Shown here: one piece after another, positions 10,100 to 20,099 of the stretch | Layout of the letters: every line of letters begins with the position of its first letter | Position numbering within the stretch: the first letter of the stretch is position 1 | NCBI RefSeq assembly: GCF_905163445.1 | Contig: NC_053190.1 | Coordinates: forward strand, 2,234,501-2,298,500 | Length of the DNA stretch: 64,000 nucleotides | Source of the DNA: Pararge aegeria | Lineage: Eukaryota; Arthropoda; Insecta; Lepidoptera; Nymphalidae | Reading direction: 5' to 3' | Position numbers and translations under genes: made by a program | Notes under the pieces: generated by a model | The model's input: the letters and a program-made list of their open reading frames with translations, nothing else | Databases searched by the model: none | Told to the model about the DNA's origin: nothing

Positions 10100-10685
10100 T
10101 TCTAATAATATAGTCCCTCAATTATTTCTATGGAACGTGACTGTAAATTGCCTTTTGATATCTAAGGTATTAACACAAGCTCGCTATCCAACACCTAATT
10201 ACGTGCTAATTATAAGTTCTGATGTCTACTGAGGTGTTAAATGAAATGAGATCCATAATACCGTAGGAAATTGCTTTGGAATGTTTCTCAACCGCAGGGG
10301 AGTAACGTACATTTAATAAAGTTATCAGAAATTTCGTTTTTGCGTCTTCTTTCAAACGCGACGAAATCAAAGAAAGTAATTCGGATTTCCATCGTTCTAT
10401 AATTTAAATTTGAACGTCATTTCGGTTTGAAGTGTAATTAAAAATGTTAATGGCGTTTCATATAACGTAGGCTTCGCGAGTGTCGGAAATTCTTAGAAAA
10501 AAATATATAATTAAAATTCCATGAAATTATTGTTCCATTGAAGTAATTTTAATTATACTATTATTCATTTTTCCTATCATAATCTCTACCGATGGACACT
10601 TGCTACTTAAAATAGCTATGTTGTAGAAATTTCCATTTTTCTAGTGCCTTTGTCTCAGAATGCAACATGGCCTATACTTGGCCTA
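10100..10685. other. No feature recognised
   Basis: AT-rich with no repeat head or credible frame. Confidence 0.4.
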
Positions 10686-10689
10686 CCCA

Positions 10690-10914
10690 TGTTCTTACGC
10701 CAGAACGGATTCGGATGAAATTAAGTTAACAAATAGATTTTAATCTAGAATAGCACATAGGTTACTGTTTATCCCGAACAATGCACGTTTCTCATGGTAT
10801 AGATTTTTTTTTTCACAGAGCTAGATATCTTGAGAATGCTAGTTCAAAGGTTAGAAAATAACATAGGCGTACATCATGATTTTCCACGCAAACGAAATCG
10901 CGGGCAAAAACTAG
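10690..10914 (+). mobile_element. Helitron-like copy, 3' end intact
   Basis: AGCACATAGGTTACTGTTTA leads to a 3' end AAATCGCGGGCAAAAACTAG. CTAG at 10911-10914 satisfies the Helitron CTRR terminus. The next base is C rather than the usual T. The 5' end is not resolved. Confidence 0.5.
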
Positions 10915-10999
10915 CCCACCAACTTACAGTCATACAAAAGTATAGGTTTCCCTTTGAGAAAGTTTTACTGAACCAATAAGACAAAAATGTATATCCCAA

Positions 11000-11690
11000 T
11001 CCGCCGGAAAATATTTCGCAGCGATGTTGAAACCTAAAACAATTTCGTTTCATTTCCACTAAGCAAGTAGTATTGGAGTAATACGATCTGTCGATACATC
11101 TTCTCCGCGCCGATTTGGACAGAGACAGGTGTCCGGTGACCTCGGGCAGAATGGGCTCAAACGGCTCGCAACATGCCGATGCTCCGAACAATAGTCGTAT
11201 AAACTCGCTTTATTTTTATTGCGTCGACCTTTTTTAGTCGATTGGTCCGCTTCGCGATAACTTTGGAGCATTAGTTTTTAAGTTTGCCTTATTTATTTGA
11301 TTGCATTTTAGGGTTATCTGCTTTAAGAGTTGGAACATGTTTACAAATTACGTTTCGCTTCTCTACTTTCTAATGTTAAGGATTTTATTGAAATGAAACT
11401 ATTGCGTCCACCGTTTGTTAATATATTCTGTTATTAATCTCACTGGACCTTTTATAAGTATGGATCATAACTAAAAAACGTTTTTAATTTTCAAACTACC
11501 CTCAAAAACTTAGTCGGCAATTATTTTTATTACTCTGAAACTGTTTGCTTTTCCGTTGTAAATAGTTTTACGTTCTGTATATTGAAGAACGTCTATATTT
11601 CATGATGCATGCAGAGTTAGCCTGTATACAATGTATAATTCATAATATTACCGTTATGGAAATAATAAATTTAAGGCATTGTATATAACG
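11000..11690. other. No feature recognised
   Basis: A GC-richer patch at 11090-11260 gives overlapping minus-strand frames (105 and 70 codons). They have no motif or splice context, and I do not call a gene. Confidence 0.35.
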
Positions 11691-11819
11691 TTGGCATCCT
11701 AAATAAATAGAGTAGGTATGACCATCCCCAGGATGCAATTTTTTATTCTTTAATTATATTTAAGTTTAGAATATTATTATGATTAAGGCGTGAAAAATCA
11801 ACATACTGTATTTTATCAG

Positions 11820-11842
11820 CTCCGGCCGTGGCTAATTACCAG
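11820..11842 (+). repeat. SINE-C fragment
   Basis: CCGGCCGTGGCTAATTACC only. Confidence 0.4.
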
Positions 11843-11984
11843 AAAAGTAAACTTAAAATATTTGTGGTTGCTATGTGTGCAATATGTAAATTAAATAAAT
11901 AAATATATTTATTATATATTTAGTTCATACTTCACATCCTAACCATGAAACCATCGACTTGACTTTTGACAAAGAGTTAGTTGG

Positions 11985-12128
11985 AAAGGTACGAAGGCTA
12001 CTTTTGGTCCTGGAAAAACATCGAATTCCCAAGAGTTATTTACAGAAACATTGGTATTTTTACACGAAGTTTCGTCCATACAAAGCTGCATCTGATTCAC
12101 CACGGGTAAAGCCGCAGGGTGTAGCTAG
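11985..12128 (+). mobile_element. Degraded Helitron-like 3' part
   Basis: GGCTACTTTTGGTCCTGGAAA (the family's GGCTACTTTT-TCCCGGAAA) leads to GGGTAAAGCCGCAGGGTGTA and CTAG at 12125-12128, followed by T. The 95-codon frame across it is therefore not a gene. Confidence 0.45.
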
Positions 12129-12590
12129 TTACATATTTAAAATCATGGGTCACTCAAAAATAAAACGGGCATTAAAATGCATAAGCAACATTAAGCTAAA
12201 AGCTGATAAAAATGTGAAAACTTTCTGTATTCGATGCGATATCTAAATTGCCCAAATTAGATCCGGTCGATGGCGCAGACATTGCTTTTTGCACGTTTGC
12301 AAAAGGCGATTATTGGGTGAAACGTCCTCGTCGGATATTCGTGTCAAATCCACGGCGTGGGTCAATTAAAATCATAATTGAGTATTTCGGAGTACAGGGA
12401 GAAGGGTGCCGTTCGTTGTGTAATAAAATGAGACTCGCTTTCCCTAAATTAAAACTACCCAGGCAGTAAATTTCTATCCTTAACAGGCGTTTAGTACATG
12501 TCTTCTGAAGTAGACGTTCATTGATATATCAATGAAGGAGCATATGACAGCACACCTAAAATCCTACTGATATTAAAAACATGAAAGTAA
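12129..12590. other. Open stretch without identified gene
   Basis: Weakly coding-like sequence around 12248-12469 stays open on + from a TTG for 73 codons. There is no domain, start context or splice pair. I leave it unassigned. Confidence 0.3.
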
Positions 12591-12747
12591 GTGAGGATTT
12601 GCGCAGTTTGCAGCTACCATGCTTTCTGAGTCCAAGGCCGTGGGTTCGATTCCCACATTGGATAGAAGCAGGCGTTACTTTGCGGAAATCCATAATATAT
12701 TATGAAAATTAAGCTTATTTTGCTATACTCCGCGAACAGCAATGAAT

Positions 12748-12795
12748 TTTACAATGAATAATTGTTAAGACATCTTAACAATTATTCATTGTAAA
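12748..12795. repeat. 21-22-bp hairpin inside foldback copy 3
   Basis: The arms at 12748-12768 and 12775-12795 are exact inverted repeats around GACATC. The other copies carry only one of these arms, so this arm was duplicated in inverted form in this copy. Confidence 0.8.
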
Positions 12796-12806
12796 GTCAT
12801 CATCTC

Positions 12807-12839
12807 CTGAGGATGCTCCGGTTTTGGAGCGAAACGTGC
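12807..12839 (+). ncRNA. Hammerhead-like core hairpin, copy 3
   Basis: CTGAGGA, T, stem GCTCC/GGAGC with a 6-nt loop, then GAAACGTGC. Both core strands and stem II are intact. A 3-bp stem III is possible (ACG with a downstream TGT ahead of C), giving a GTC cleavage triplet near 12844-12847, but stem I then does not pair. There is also one extra base before stem II. Best called hammerhead-like. Confidence 0.3.
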
Positions 12840-13261
12840 CGGGTGTCTGTTTGGTGTGGAGTATACGGATTGGAAAATTATAAATTACACCAAACAGATT
12901 CTCCTGCTGTTCGCGGAGTATAGCAAATTAAGTTTAATTTTCATAATATTCGATTCCCACAACTGGAAATTTTTTGTGTGATTAACAATTAAATGTTTTT
13001 CGTCGCTGGGTGTTTATCTTTATTTTAAAAATACTTATTTATATTATACATAAAAGTCATGTTAGCACCCATAACACAAGCTACGCTCACTTTGGGCCTA
13101 GATGGCGATGCGTGTGTTGTCGATGTATTTTATTTATTTATTTATATTTGTAAGCAAGGCGGTAGTACTTCCCCGGAAGAGCTCTGTCAACAAAAGCTCT
13201 ACTACTATTTTGTAATTGTAGAAAGACAGTAAATGACTTAGTGACATGTAGACAGTCCAGT

Positions 13262-13390
13262 TGTATCACTGACAGCATCACTTGCATTGCGTTGCCTACT
13301 TCCAATTTACGTCTATCAGCCATGCGCAATCTCACTGAGTGAATTACGCGCAAATGAAATTTGCATACGCTACCACGCTGCCCCGCGCTA
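13262..13390. repeat. Interspersed repeat H
   Basis: TTCCAATTTACGTCTATCA and AATGAAATTTGCATACGCTA also occur at 16022 and, inverted, at 18665. It is a short unclassified lepidopteran repeat. Confidence 0.55.
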
Positions 13391-13564
13391 CATTAAATTT
13401 GTAAAAGGTAATTATACTCGTCTTAATTGCGTACGATAGGCATTTGATGTCGTTACACAATGTTTTGACTTTAAGTGGCTTCGTTTAAGGCGGAATTTAT
13501 TAGGAGAAGCATAGTATATATTATACATTAGAAATTTTGCTGCGATTTGAACGCGAGAGGTAAT

Positions 13565-13905
13565 GAACTAGTGGCCACCGAATATAAGCGAAAGGTATAT
13601 GAGTCATTTGTTGAGTGTATAATTCCCAATGTAATTTTGGACCTACCAGAGCATAACTTTAAACAGTGTTTTTAAAATACTTTTTCAAGCGAGGTTACAA
13701 AACAGTTGTTGAATTTCTTAGTGATAAAATTACTTGGAATCACTCCACCTCATCCCTCGCCAGACGGAACAATAATTGTAAAATACTGATTTTGTAAAAG
13801 AGCATCTACTGAGATTCATCCTGGCTACTTCTCGGTAGAAGGCGGTAAGAATATAGCCTCGGAAACCGCTGGTAGAGTTACTACAAAAAGACAGATTTGA
13901 AAAAT
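13565..13905 (+). mobile_element. LINE-E 3' end, degraded
   Basis: The C-terminal codons of the reverse transcriptase (ATTCCCAATGTAATTTTGGAC) lead into GAATTTCTTAGTGATAAAAT and a mutated 3' UTR (GGCTACTTCTCGGTAGAAG). The TTTGAA tail is lost. Confidence 0.55.
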
Positions 13906-14054
13906 TATAAGTGTTTATACTAGGCCTACTAGAGATATATGAATTATGAGTTTTTTTAATTATATTTGCCCTGTTAACTAATTTTCAATGCAAACTTTTA
14001 TTCGCTATTCTACGACCCACCAAATTGCACGACCCACAAAATTATAAGTATGAA

Positions 14055-14345
14055 GATACAAGTTGTATCAATTTCACCTGGTGGTTAGTGATGATGCAGT
14101 CTAAGATGGTAGCGGGCTAACCTGTTAGGGAGTATGGTAGCTTACCATTAGTTTTGACGTGAAATAGTCCCGACATACTAAATTCCTTAGTGGCACGTCT
14201 TTGTCGGTAGGGTGGTAAGTACCCAAGGTCAAAAACTACCACAAGACCAGACCAGAGAAAATACAGAAATTATAAATTTCCAGACTACCCCTGAAGGGAA
14301 TCGAACCCGGTACCTCTTAAATTTAATTTCGCAGCGCTCACCGTT
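14055..14345 (-). mobile_element. SINE-C copy
   Basis: Inverted relative to 7306, with TGATGATGCAGTCTAAGATGG at the left end, GGTGGTAAGTACC, and B box GGGAATCGAACCCGG near 14305. The head is partly degraded. Confidence 0.7.
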
Positions 14346-14424
14346 GAGGTAAAGGAGTTTGTTCCATATATAATGCACAACGATTCTAATGTATTTAATT
14401 GGATGACGAATAATACTGCATTGT

Positions 14425-14640
14425 TTAAAATAGTTTTCTAACTATTTTTTTTTTTTTAAAGTAAAAAATAAAAATACTACCTATTTTTAGATAAACATTT
14501 ACCAGTGTGAATTTTATTTTTATACTGTAGGACATAATTTTGGAGTATCTCGTAGGGTTCAGCCAGCGTTTGCAATGTAAGCGCAAAAAAATGTGTTTTT
14601 TTTTCGATATCAAATTATAATCCTCTAGAATTACCAGTGT
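14425..14640. other. No feature recognised
   Basis: Poly(A)/poly(T)-rich sequence only. Confidence 0.4.
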
Positions 14641-14649
14641 GTCTCTACT

Positions 14650-14810
14650 ACATTATTCATGTATAATTCATGTTAATCTTTTTCATAAATCACTCTTTCT
14701 GTTAAAAAAACCACATCAAAATCGGTTGCGTAATTTTAAAGATCTAAGTATACAGCCGCGGCCCGCGGGAGGCGACTTTGTTTACTACTATATAGTGAAA
14801 AATATAAAAA
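14650..14810. repeat. Unclassified interspersed repeat
   Basis: CCACATCAAAATCGGTTGCG, TTTTAAAGATCTAAGTATAC and GGCGACTTTGTTTACTACTA match a common lepidopteran repeat known to me by sequence only. Confidence 0.4.
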
Positions 14811-15119
14811 GGTGTTTATTTAAAGGCCAGTGTCCCGTTATTATCCCTACAACTGTTTTAGTTTGACCCGGTTTACTTGCAGGAGTTCAGTTATGAGCTG
14901 TAGGTTAAGACCTAGTATGGCCTCTGACCTATTTCATATGTTAACACTTATTTGTCCAATACTCTGAGTGTGTATCGTATTTGTTTATGTAGACACATTT
15001 TGTACATGTGATGATCGGCTCTCTTCCAACCACCAAATAAATTATGTTATCTATTAAATTATGTGATCTGTTAGTGTAAGATATCTTAATATTCATTAAA
15101 AAACCATTGGGCAATCTTA

Positions 15120-15300
15120 GCTTAAAGAAGTTATAGCCGTGTGCATTTTTTGAAGTTATACTTCTTTTGGCGCGTCAGGGAAAAATTATGAGAGTAAATA
15201 TTTACGATGCGCGCGCACACTGCCACAAAAAAACGACACCCTGAAGTTAGCTAAAGTGAGATAACTATATAGTGCGTTACAATAAAACTTTCAATGTATA
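15120..15300 (+). repeat. Interspersed repeat I
   Basis: GAAGTTATACTTCTTTTGGC, TTTACGATGCGCGCGCACAC and ACGACACCCTGAAGTTAGCT. The middle part recurs at 63440-63500. Confidence 0.5.
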
Positions 15301-15309
15301 AAATACCTT

Positions 15310-15785
15310 TTCCTATTGTTACTGTCGTTTTCTCTACAAACGTAGAATAAGGCGAAAGATAAAATTTTTGAAAATATTTTTATCTTGTTACGCACACGTT
15401 TTTTTTAAAGAAAAGTGCTGTATATATGCCATTCTGCGGCCTATTAACAATCTCTTATTAAAATATGATACAGGTGAAACAGTGTTGGTATCTTTGCGCT
15501 TTCTGAGTCTCAATAAGACTGAAGTGAATCGCTAATGCACCCGCTAATTTTAATAGCTTTAGTTCACACCTTAACAAAGTTCACTACTGTAGCACACGTA
15601 AATCTGTCACACTGTTGCTATCTATTTGTTATAATATGAAAGATGGAATCAGTTACGTCTAGAAGGTGGCTTTATTTGTGGCGACTTACCACCCTATCGA
15701 CAAAACCGTGCCACGAAGCGATTTAGACATAAAATAAAATTATAAAGATAAGTATACTAAATATAATATACATTATCTCTTGATC
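15310..15785. other. Mostly no feature; SINE-C scrap
   Basis: Only TACCACCCTATCGACAAAAC (15688-15707), near GTGCCACGAAGCGATTTAG, recalls the middle of SINE-C. Confidence 0.35.
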
Positions 15786-15789
15786 ACTA

Positions 15790-15945
15790 TAATAGGTAAA
15801 TAAATAAATAAATATACTACACACACCGCTATCTAGCCTCAAAGTAAGCGTAGCTTGTGTTATGGGTACTACGATGTCTGATGAATATTTTTATAAATAA
15901 TATACATAAAATACTTATAATATAAAAATAAACACAGGTAGACCG
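15790..15945 (-). mobile_element. SINE-A 3' part (5'-truncated)
   Basis: AAATAAATAAATATACTAC, GCCTCAAAGTAAGCGTAGCT and GATGAATATTTTTATAAAT. The head and both promoter boxes are missing. Confidence 0.75.
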
Positions 15946-16021
15946 GCATATTATATTACAAATACAGAGTTAAGCTGATCTTTGAACGTAGCTGAGTACA
16001 TCTTCCACGGTTTCGCTCAGA

Positions 16022-16105
16022 ATACGTAGTCTATTTTCAATTTACGTCTATCAATCACGTGGAAGCCCGTTGAGTAGATTATGCGTAAATTTAATTTGCA
16101 TAGAC
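16022..16105. repeat. Interspersed repeat H
   Basis: TTTTCAATTTACGTCTATCA and TAAATTTAATTTGCATAGAC, as at 13262. Confidence 0.5.
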
Positions 16106-16224
16106 TGTGCTGCTTTGCCTAACTTTTATTATGTCGGGTGGAATGTATACATTTATTTTCATCCGACTAAAGTTGATGAGTTTCATCTGCATGTCCGGCG
16201 TAAATCATGATCATCATCTCAACC

Positions 16225-16490
16225 ACAGGACGTCTTATAATTCGATAGAGCCGGCTGCACGCACGAAAAAACATGACACATGCGGCGTTACCTCGCTCTG
16301 AGGCGTTCCATTTAAAGCTTGAAGTTCAAGCGAGAGCGCGGAGCGAGCGACAAAGAGGCACAATCGGCCTCCGCGTTCGGCAGTGTTTGACATCTGTCTC
16401 TATCCTACTTGAGTGAGTTTTCGTTAAGTATAAAGTGCAGTGAAAAGTGAATATGGTGTTAATTGTTTTTAGCAAAAAAAATAACATAAT
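16225..16490 (+). promoter_or_regulatory. Promoter / 5' UTR-like patch
   Basis: A CpG-rich block (GAGAGCGCGGAGCGAGCGAC, CCTCCGCGTTCGG) is followed by CAGTGTTTGACATCTG, an insect initiator-like CAGT, and GTGCAGTGAAAAGTGAATATGG, typical of insect 5' UTR ends. Strand and function are inference. No downstream coding exon with a donor is evident before LINE-D begins at 16503. Confidence 0.2.
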
Positions 16491-16502
16491 TGTTTTTATG
16501 CG

Positions 16503-16986
16503 TACAAAGTCAAAAGTCAAAGTCAAAAATATCTTTATTCAAGTAGGCCCACAGGTGGCACTTTTGATGCGTACATAAGAACCACACGGTAGTGAGATGA
16601 TGGCGATAACCACATTCGTAAACTTAAAACTAAAGCTACGAGGGTTCCAAACGCGTCCTGGTCTAAGAAGAAGCCCACAACAAACTTAGCCGGGTGTTTT
16701 TTGTTTTTTGTTATCACCATCTCACAATGTCATTTTAAATTATTAGAACAGCAACCTGGTTAGAGCAATAATTTACACCCAAGCTTTTTTATCGTTTACG
16801 TAGTCCTTTATACTATAATAGGACTTTTCTATAAGCTTACGTTTAATACAAACTTTGAACTTTTTAAGAGACATCTCCACAACAACTGACAATTGGTAGT
16901 TTATTGTAGAATTGTATGCAATTTCCTTTAAACGAATTATGAATTTTATGTAACCTAGTATATTGCACTGTAAGTTTATTCTTACA
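16503..16986 (-). mobile_element. LINE-D 3' end, 5'-truncated
   Basis: The (TTTGAC)n tail, 3' UTR and last reverse-transcriptase codons (K-A-W-V before the stop) are almost identical to the copy at 48033. The match ends abruptly at AGTTTATTCTTAC (16986), a 5' truncation typical of target-primed insertion. The shared C-terminal codons run back to about 16870. Confidence 0.85.
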
Positions 16987-17092
16987 AGTAAATGTAACTC
17001 GATCAATTCAATTGTGATTTCCATTTTCCGCCTTTTCCATTCCATCAGTACTTATGACGTTGTCACGTTCAACTTTCGTCAGTAAAACGACT

Positions 17093-17325
17093 TTACAGAC
17101 AACCGACTTTTTTTTTAGGAATTGTAACTGAGTTTAGTTTTGTGCTTCTTGTATACACAGGCTCCCTGGGAAACATTATGTCGTCGGTCCATCTTGCCGG
17201 CGGTATACCAAAACTACTATTTCCAGTGAGTGATTGGCACTCCATGATCGGGACCCCAAAGTATATCGGTCCTCTAACCATCCACTGCAACTTTAGCTTT
17301 GCAACTAATAATTGATCTATGAATG
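17093..17325. other. No feature recognised
   Basis: A 78-codon minus frame has no recognisable content. Confidence 0.35.
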
Positions 17326-17420
17326 ACATGAATGAATGAATACACTTTTATTATACACCAAAGAAACAAAAAGTAGTTACAAAGATATAAATACAAATCA
17401 AGAGAGTACAATTTGGTGGT
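17325..17420 (-). repeat. LINE 3' end G, (ATTC)n tail
   Basis: GAATGAATGAATACACTTTT, ATTATACACCAAAGAAAC and GAGAGTACAATTTGGTGG. Nearly identical copies lie at 21655 and, in part, 63295. On the minus strand this is an AATAAAAGTG 3' end with an ATTC tail. Confidence 0.6.
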
Positions 17421-17539
17421 ACTATGTTGGTTCTTTCACAGATCGCAACCTATTATCAATAATGAACATAACCGTAACCAATCGAATCCTATACATTCTT
17501 ACCTTAACTAAAATTTTAACATTTAATGCAAGAGTTTAG

Positions 17540-18480
17540 GCGAATAAACAAGATTTTGATTTCAAGCTTAACTTGACTCGCATTATGCAGCAAGTAACAA
17601 TAAATTTAGCTAATCCCAGCGACTTCTTCGTTAAATTATTTCTGACGCTGACGTGACGTTATGCCACGTTTACATTTGTGGATTTTAGTGTCGAACCGAT
17701 GTGCACATGTAGGCTTTCTGTGTTTTGCTTGAGAGTGGGAGAAGTTTTCGAAAGTTGAATCACGTTCTATTACACACGTGCCTACAACCATGTTAATGAT
17801 GATATTTAAGCTTTGCATATCCAACTTCCCACGTAGTAAGCAAAAGCAGATACCGAAGCTTATTTAAACAGGTTGTATTACTAGTTTTCTTAACTCTAAT
17901 GCGAACTACGAAACTTATCTAATAAAGACATACATACAGTGGCCTAGAGTAATATGATATGTTTGGATTCAGGGAAGTCATGCATAATATAATTATGTTT
18001 ATACGGTATGATTGAGCACATACTGTTAATATTCTGCTTCATACCTGAACGATAAGTTTACCTTTATTGGAGCGCAGTCCGATCAAAGACCGTGTTGTAC
18101 GCCGATATGGAGCGTACAAAAGCAAAGCTTTAGTTTACTGTTGATTCAAAACGTGCCAAATAGTAAAATAAATGTACTTTCCGAAAATTTTTGAATAGTT
18201 ATTACTGAATTGAGATCCAGTAGAGTCCAGTAAAATAGCTGTTCCTAGAGTATCATTATTAAAAAGTTAATACTGTATAGTAGTTAAACTCGAAGGAATG
18301 GGTAATAATAGCTTTACTGGAAAGCTCAACCCAAGTTAAAATACACAATTGGTTAGCCATTAATTAAAAATTAATTAGAGCCAATATTCTAATTAATTTT
18401 AGAGATGATTTGGTACATCAAAAAGAACAAAAGAACAATCAATATCTATTAAAATTCAGTACTTTCACAAAGCGTTCGTC
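17540..18480. other. No feature recognised
   Basis: No repeat family or credible exon is seen. Confidence 0.4.
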
Positions 18481-18484
18481 CAAA

Positions 18485-18560
18485 TTTAGCTTAGGCCATG
18501 ATTGTAAGATGGTCGTAGGTTGAAATCCTTTTTATACGCATTTTAAAATTTAAAAGATAG
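18485..18560 (+). repeat. SINE-D fragment
   Basis: GGTCGTAGGTTGAAATCC and TTTATACGCATTTTAAA recall the B-box part of SINE-D (32440). It is degraded. Confidence 0.35.
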
Positions 18561-18664
18561 AGATGAGGTGTGGTGGTGAAACAGAGGTGCAGATAATTCA
18601 AAGAAAGATAACTCTTTGAATAGAAGTTAAACGCTGTCCAAAAAGTAAAACAAATGTAAAATAT

Positions 18665-18795
18665 CCAGTACAAACGTCACGCGGCGCGGCGCGACAGTCT
18701 ATGCAAATTTCATTCGCGCCTAATCCACTCAGCGGGATTGCGCTTGATTGATAGACGTAAATTGGAAATAGGCGAATTGCCAGCGAGGCCGCGGA
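18665..18795. repeat. Interspersed repeat H, inverted
   Basis: TGCAAATTTCATTCGCGCCT and GATAGACGTAAATTGGAAAT, the reverse of 13262. Confidence 0.55.
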
Positions 18796-18861
18796 CATAC
18801 AATCTCGGTTGAGCTGTACACAACTCTTTCTAACTTTCTAACTCTTGAAATATATGTTTTT

Positions 18862-19075
18862 GTAGTAGTAGTGGAGCGTTTCGTGAAAGAACTCGTCCAG
18901 GAAAGTACTAACGCTGTGTTTATTTCTGCCGCTAAGCAGCAGTTTTGCAATGCTGTAGTCCGAAGGGCGTGGTTGCCAGTGTAATTACACCTCGAATTGA
19001 TGTTGCAGGACGAGCATGTCCAGTGAAGTGTTGCTCCGCTTCTAGGCAATGGTGGAGTATGGTCAATTATAACTA
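18862..19075 (+). repeat. Interspersed repeat F
   Basis: GTAGTAGTGGAGC, GAACTCGTCCAGGAAAGTAC, TTATTTCTGCCGCTAAGCAG and GAAGGGCGTGGTTGCC. The family recurs at 32038, 34145, 40345, 51440, 52985 and 53901. A 121-codon minus frame across it is incidental. Confidence 0.65.
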
Positions 19076-19207
19076 TAAAAATAAAAATAAGCATATATAA
19101 ATAATTGATCTACGAGTATTATTATTATTATATAACAATAATAATAATAAAAATCCTTTATTGCCATACACTATTGTTAATACAAGATTATTAACTAAAT
19201 GCTCATA

Positions 19208-19335
19208 TATATATATACTACGATAATACACACATCGCCATCTAGCCCCAAAGTAAGCGCAGCTTGTGTTATAAGTACTAAGAGAACTGATGAATATTTT
19301 TTATGAATCATATACCTACATAAATACTTATAATA
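19208..19335 (-). mobile_element. SINE-A 3' part
   Basis: CATCGCCATCTAGCCCCAAA, GCTTGTGTTATAAGTACTAA and GATGAATATTTTTTATGAAT. The head is missing. Confidence 0.75.
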
Positions 19336-19374
19336 TATTGATGTTCCTTTTTTGAATCAATTGAAACACATGCT

Positions 19375-19455
19375 TTCATCATCATCAACAGCCTATTACA
19401 GTCCACTGCTGGACTAAAAGCCTCTCCTAACTGGAGGATGCACGCTGGGCAGACG
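19375..19455 (-). repeat. SINE tail fragment
   Basis: CATCATCATCAACAGCCTAT, ACTGCTGGACTAAAAGCCTC and GGAGGATGCACGCTGGGC match the 3' end of the lepidopteran SINE type seen at 43453 and 46385. Confidence 0.5.
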
Positions 19456-19940
19456 GGTTCAAATTCAAATTCAAAATTCATTTTATTCAAGTAGGCCTAA
19501 TTAATAAGCACTTTTGAAACGTCAAGTCAGTCTGTTTGTTGTGACTCTACCACCGGTTTGGAAGGCAGATTCCACTGAGAAGAGCCGGCAAGAAACTAAG
19601 CAAATTGCTCGTTTCCAACATCATTTTAAAGTTCAAAAATCTTTAGAATTTTTCTGTTTTGTGAGAAATGAGAGCGGAGTGGCCTGCTTCCAAGCAGCCT
19701 TGTCGTTAAGGAATTCATCAATCGTGTAGTAGCCACGATTTGTTCAATGTGTTTTTATATATTGTTTAAACTTAGGTACAGGTAGATCTAATATTACCTT
19801 CGGTATCATGTTATAAAAGCATATACCCATCCCCACAAAGGATTTCTGTACTTTTCTCAGACGATATGCAGATATCACTAATTTATGTCCGTTTCTAGTT
19901 AGTCGACTGTTTATTTCGAGTTTTTGTTTATAATTAAATT
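19452..19940 (-). mobile_element. LINE-E 3' end, best-kept frame
   Basis: Ends in TTCAAATTCAAAATTCA-type repeats. On the minus strand it encodes the reverse-transcriptase C-terminus (P-K-V-I-L-D-L-P-V-P-K-F-K, then Y-Y-T-I-D-E-F-L-N-D-K) interrupted by an in-frame stop. It is 5'-truncated at almost the same point as the 6270 copy. Confidence 0.7.
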
Positions 19941-19944
19941 TGGT

Positions 19945-20090
19945 TGGTGATTGCAGTAGCTGGTAGTAGTAGCACAGAGGCCGCAGCTGCCCGCTCTCCG
20001 TTATATTCCCTTAGTCGCCTCGACACCAGCGGGAAAAACTGGGAACTGTATTCTCATCTGATTTCACCACACGGCACTAGGTATACCGTT
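19945..20090 (+). repeat. Interspersed repeat K
   Basis: GCAGCTGCCCGCTCTCCGTT, TTCCCTTAGTCGCCTCGACA and AGCGGGAAAAACTGGG match a common lepidopteran LINE-associated repeat that I know by sequence only. Confidence 0.4.
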
Positions 20091-20099
20091 ATCTGATTG

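Larger units (their letters stand above)
12657..12949 (+). mobile_element. Foldback element, copy 3 (dated by TSD)
   Basis: The most complete copy, bounded by a 13-bp duplication (TTCGATTCCCACA). The left outer arm (ATTATGAAAATTAAGCTTA, GCTATACTCCGCGAACAGCA) is the inverted counterpart of the right outer arm (TGCTGTTCGCGGAGTATAGC, TTAATTTTCATAATA). Between them lie a 22-bp hairpin, the hammerhead-like core and CTGTTTGGTGTGGAGTATAC. It has no ORF and must move in trans. A target duplication of variable length favours target-primed insertion (LINE or Penelope-like) over a cut-and-paste transposon. Confidence 0.65.
12595..13140 (+). mobile_element. SINE-A copy split by an insertion
   Basis: The SINE head and B box occupy 12595-12656. 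The body resumes at 12950 and runs to about 13140 (GATGGCGATGCGTGTGTTGT, TATTTATTTAT). Foldback copy 3 sits between. TTCGATTCCCACA is present on both sides of it, which is a 13-bp target duplication inside the SINE B box. Confidence 0.85.

Noticed and set aside
10874..11191. 105-codon minus-strand frame rich in Cys and Arg
   Set aside because: Begins inside a Helitron-like 3' end, no domain, no splice context, overlaps another frame of equal plausibility.
11959..12246. 95-codon + strand frame
   Set aside because: Crosses a degraded Helitron-like 3' terminus (CTAG at 12125), so it cannot be a host coding sequence.
18729..19094. 121-codon minus-strand frame
   Set aside because: It lies within repeats H and F; the conserved blocks are shared with non-open copies elsewhere.
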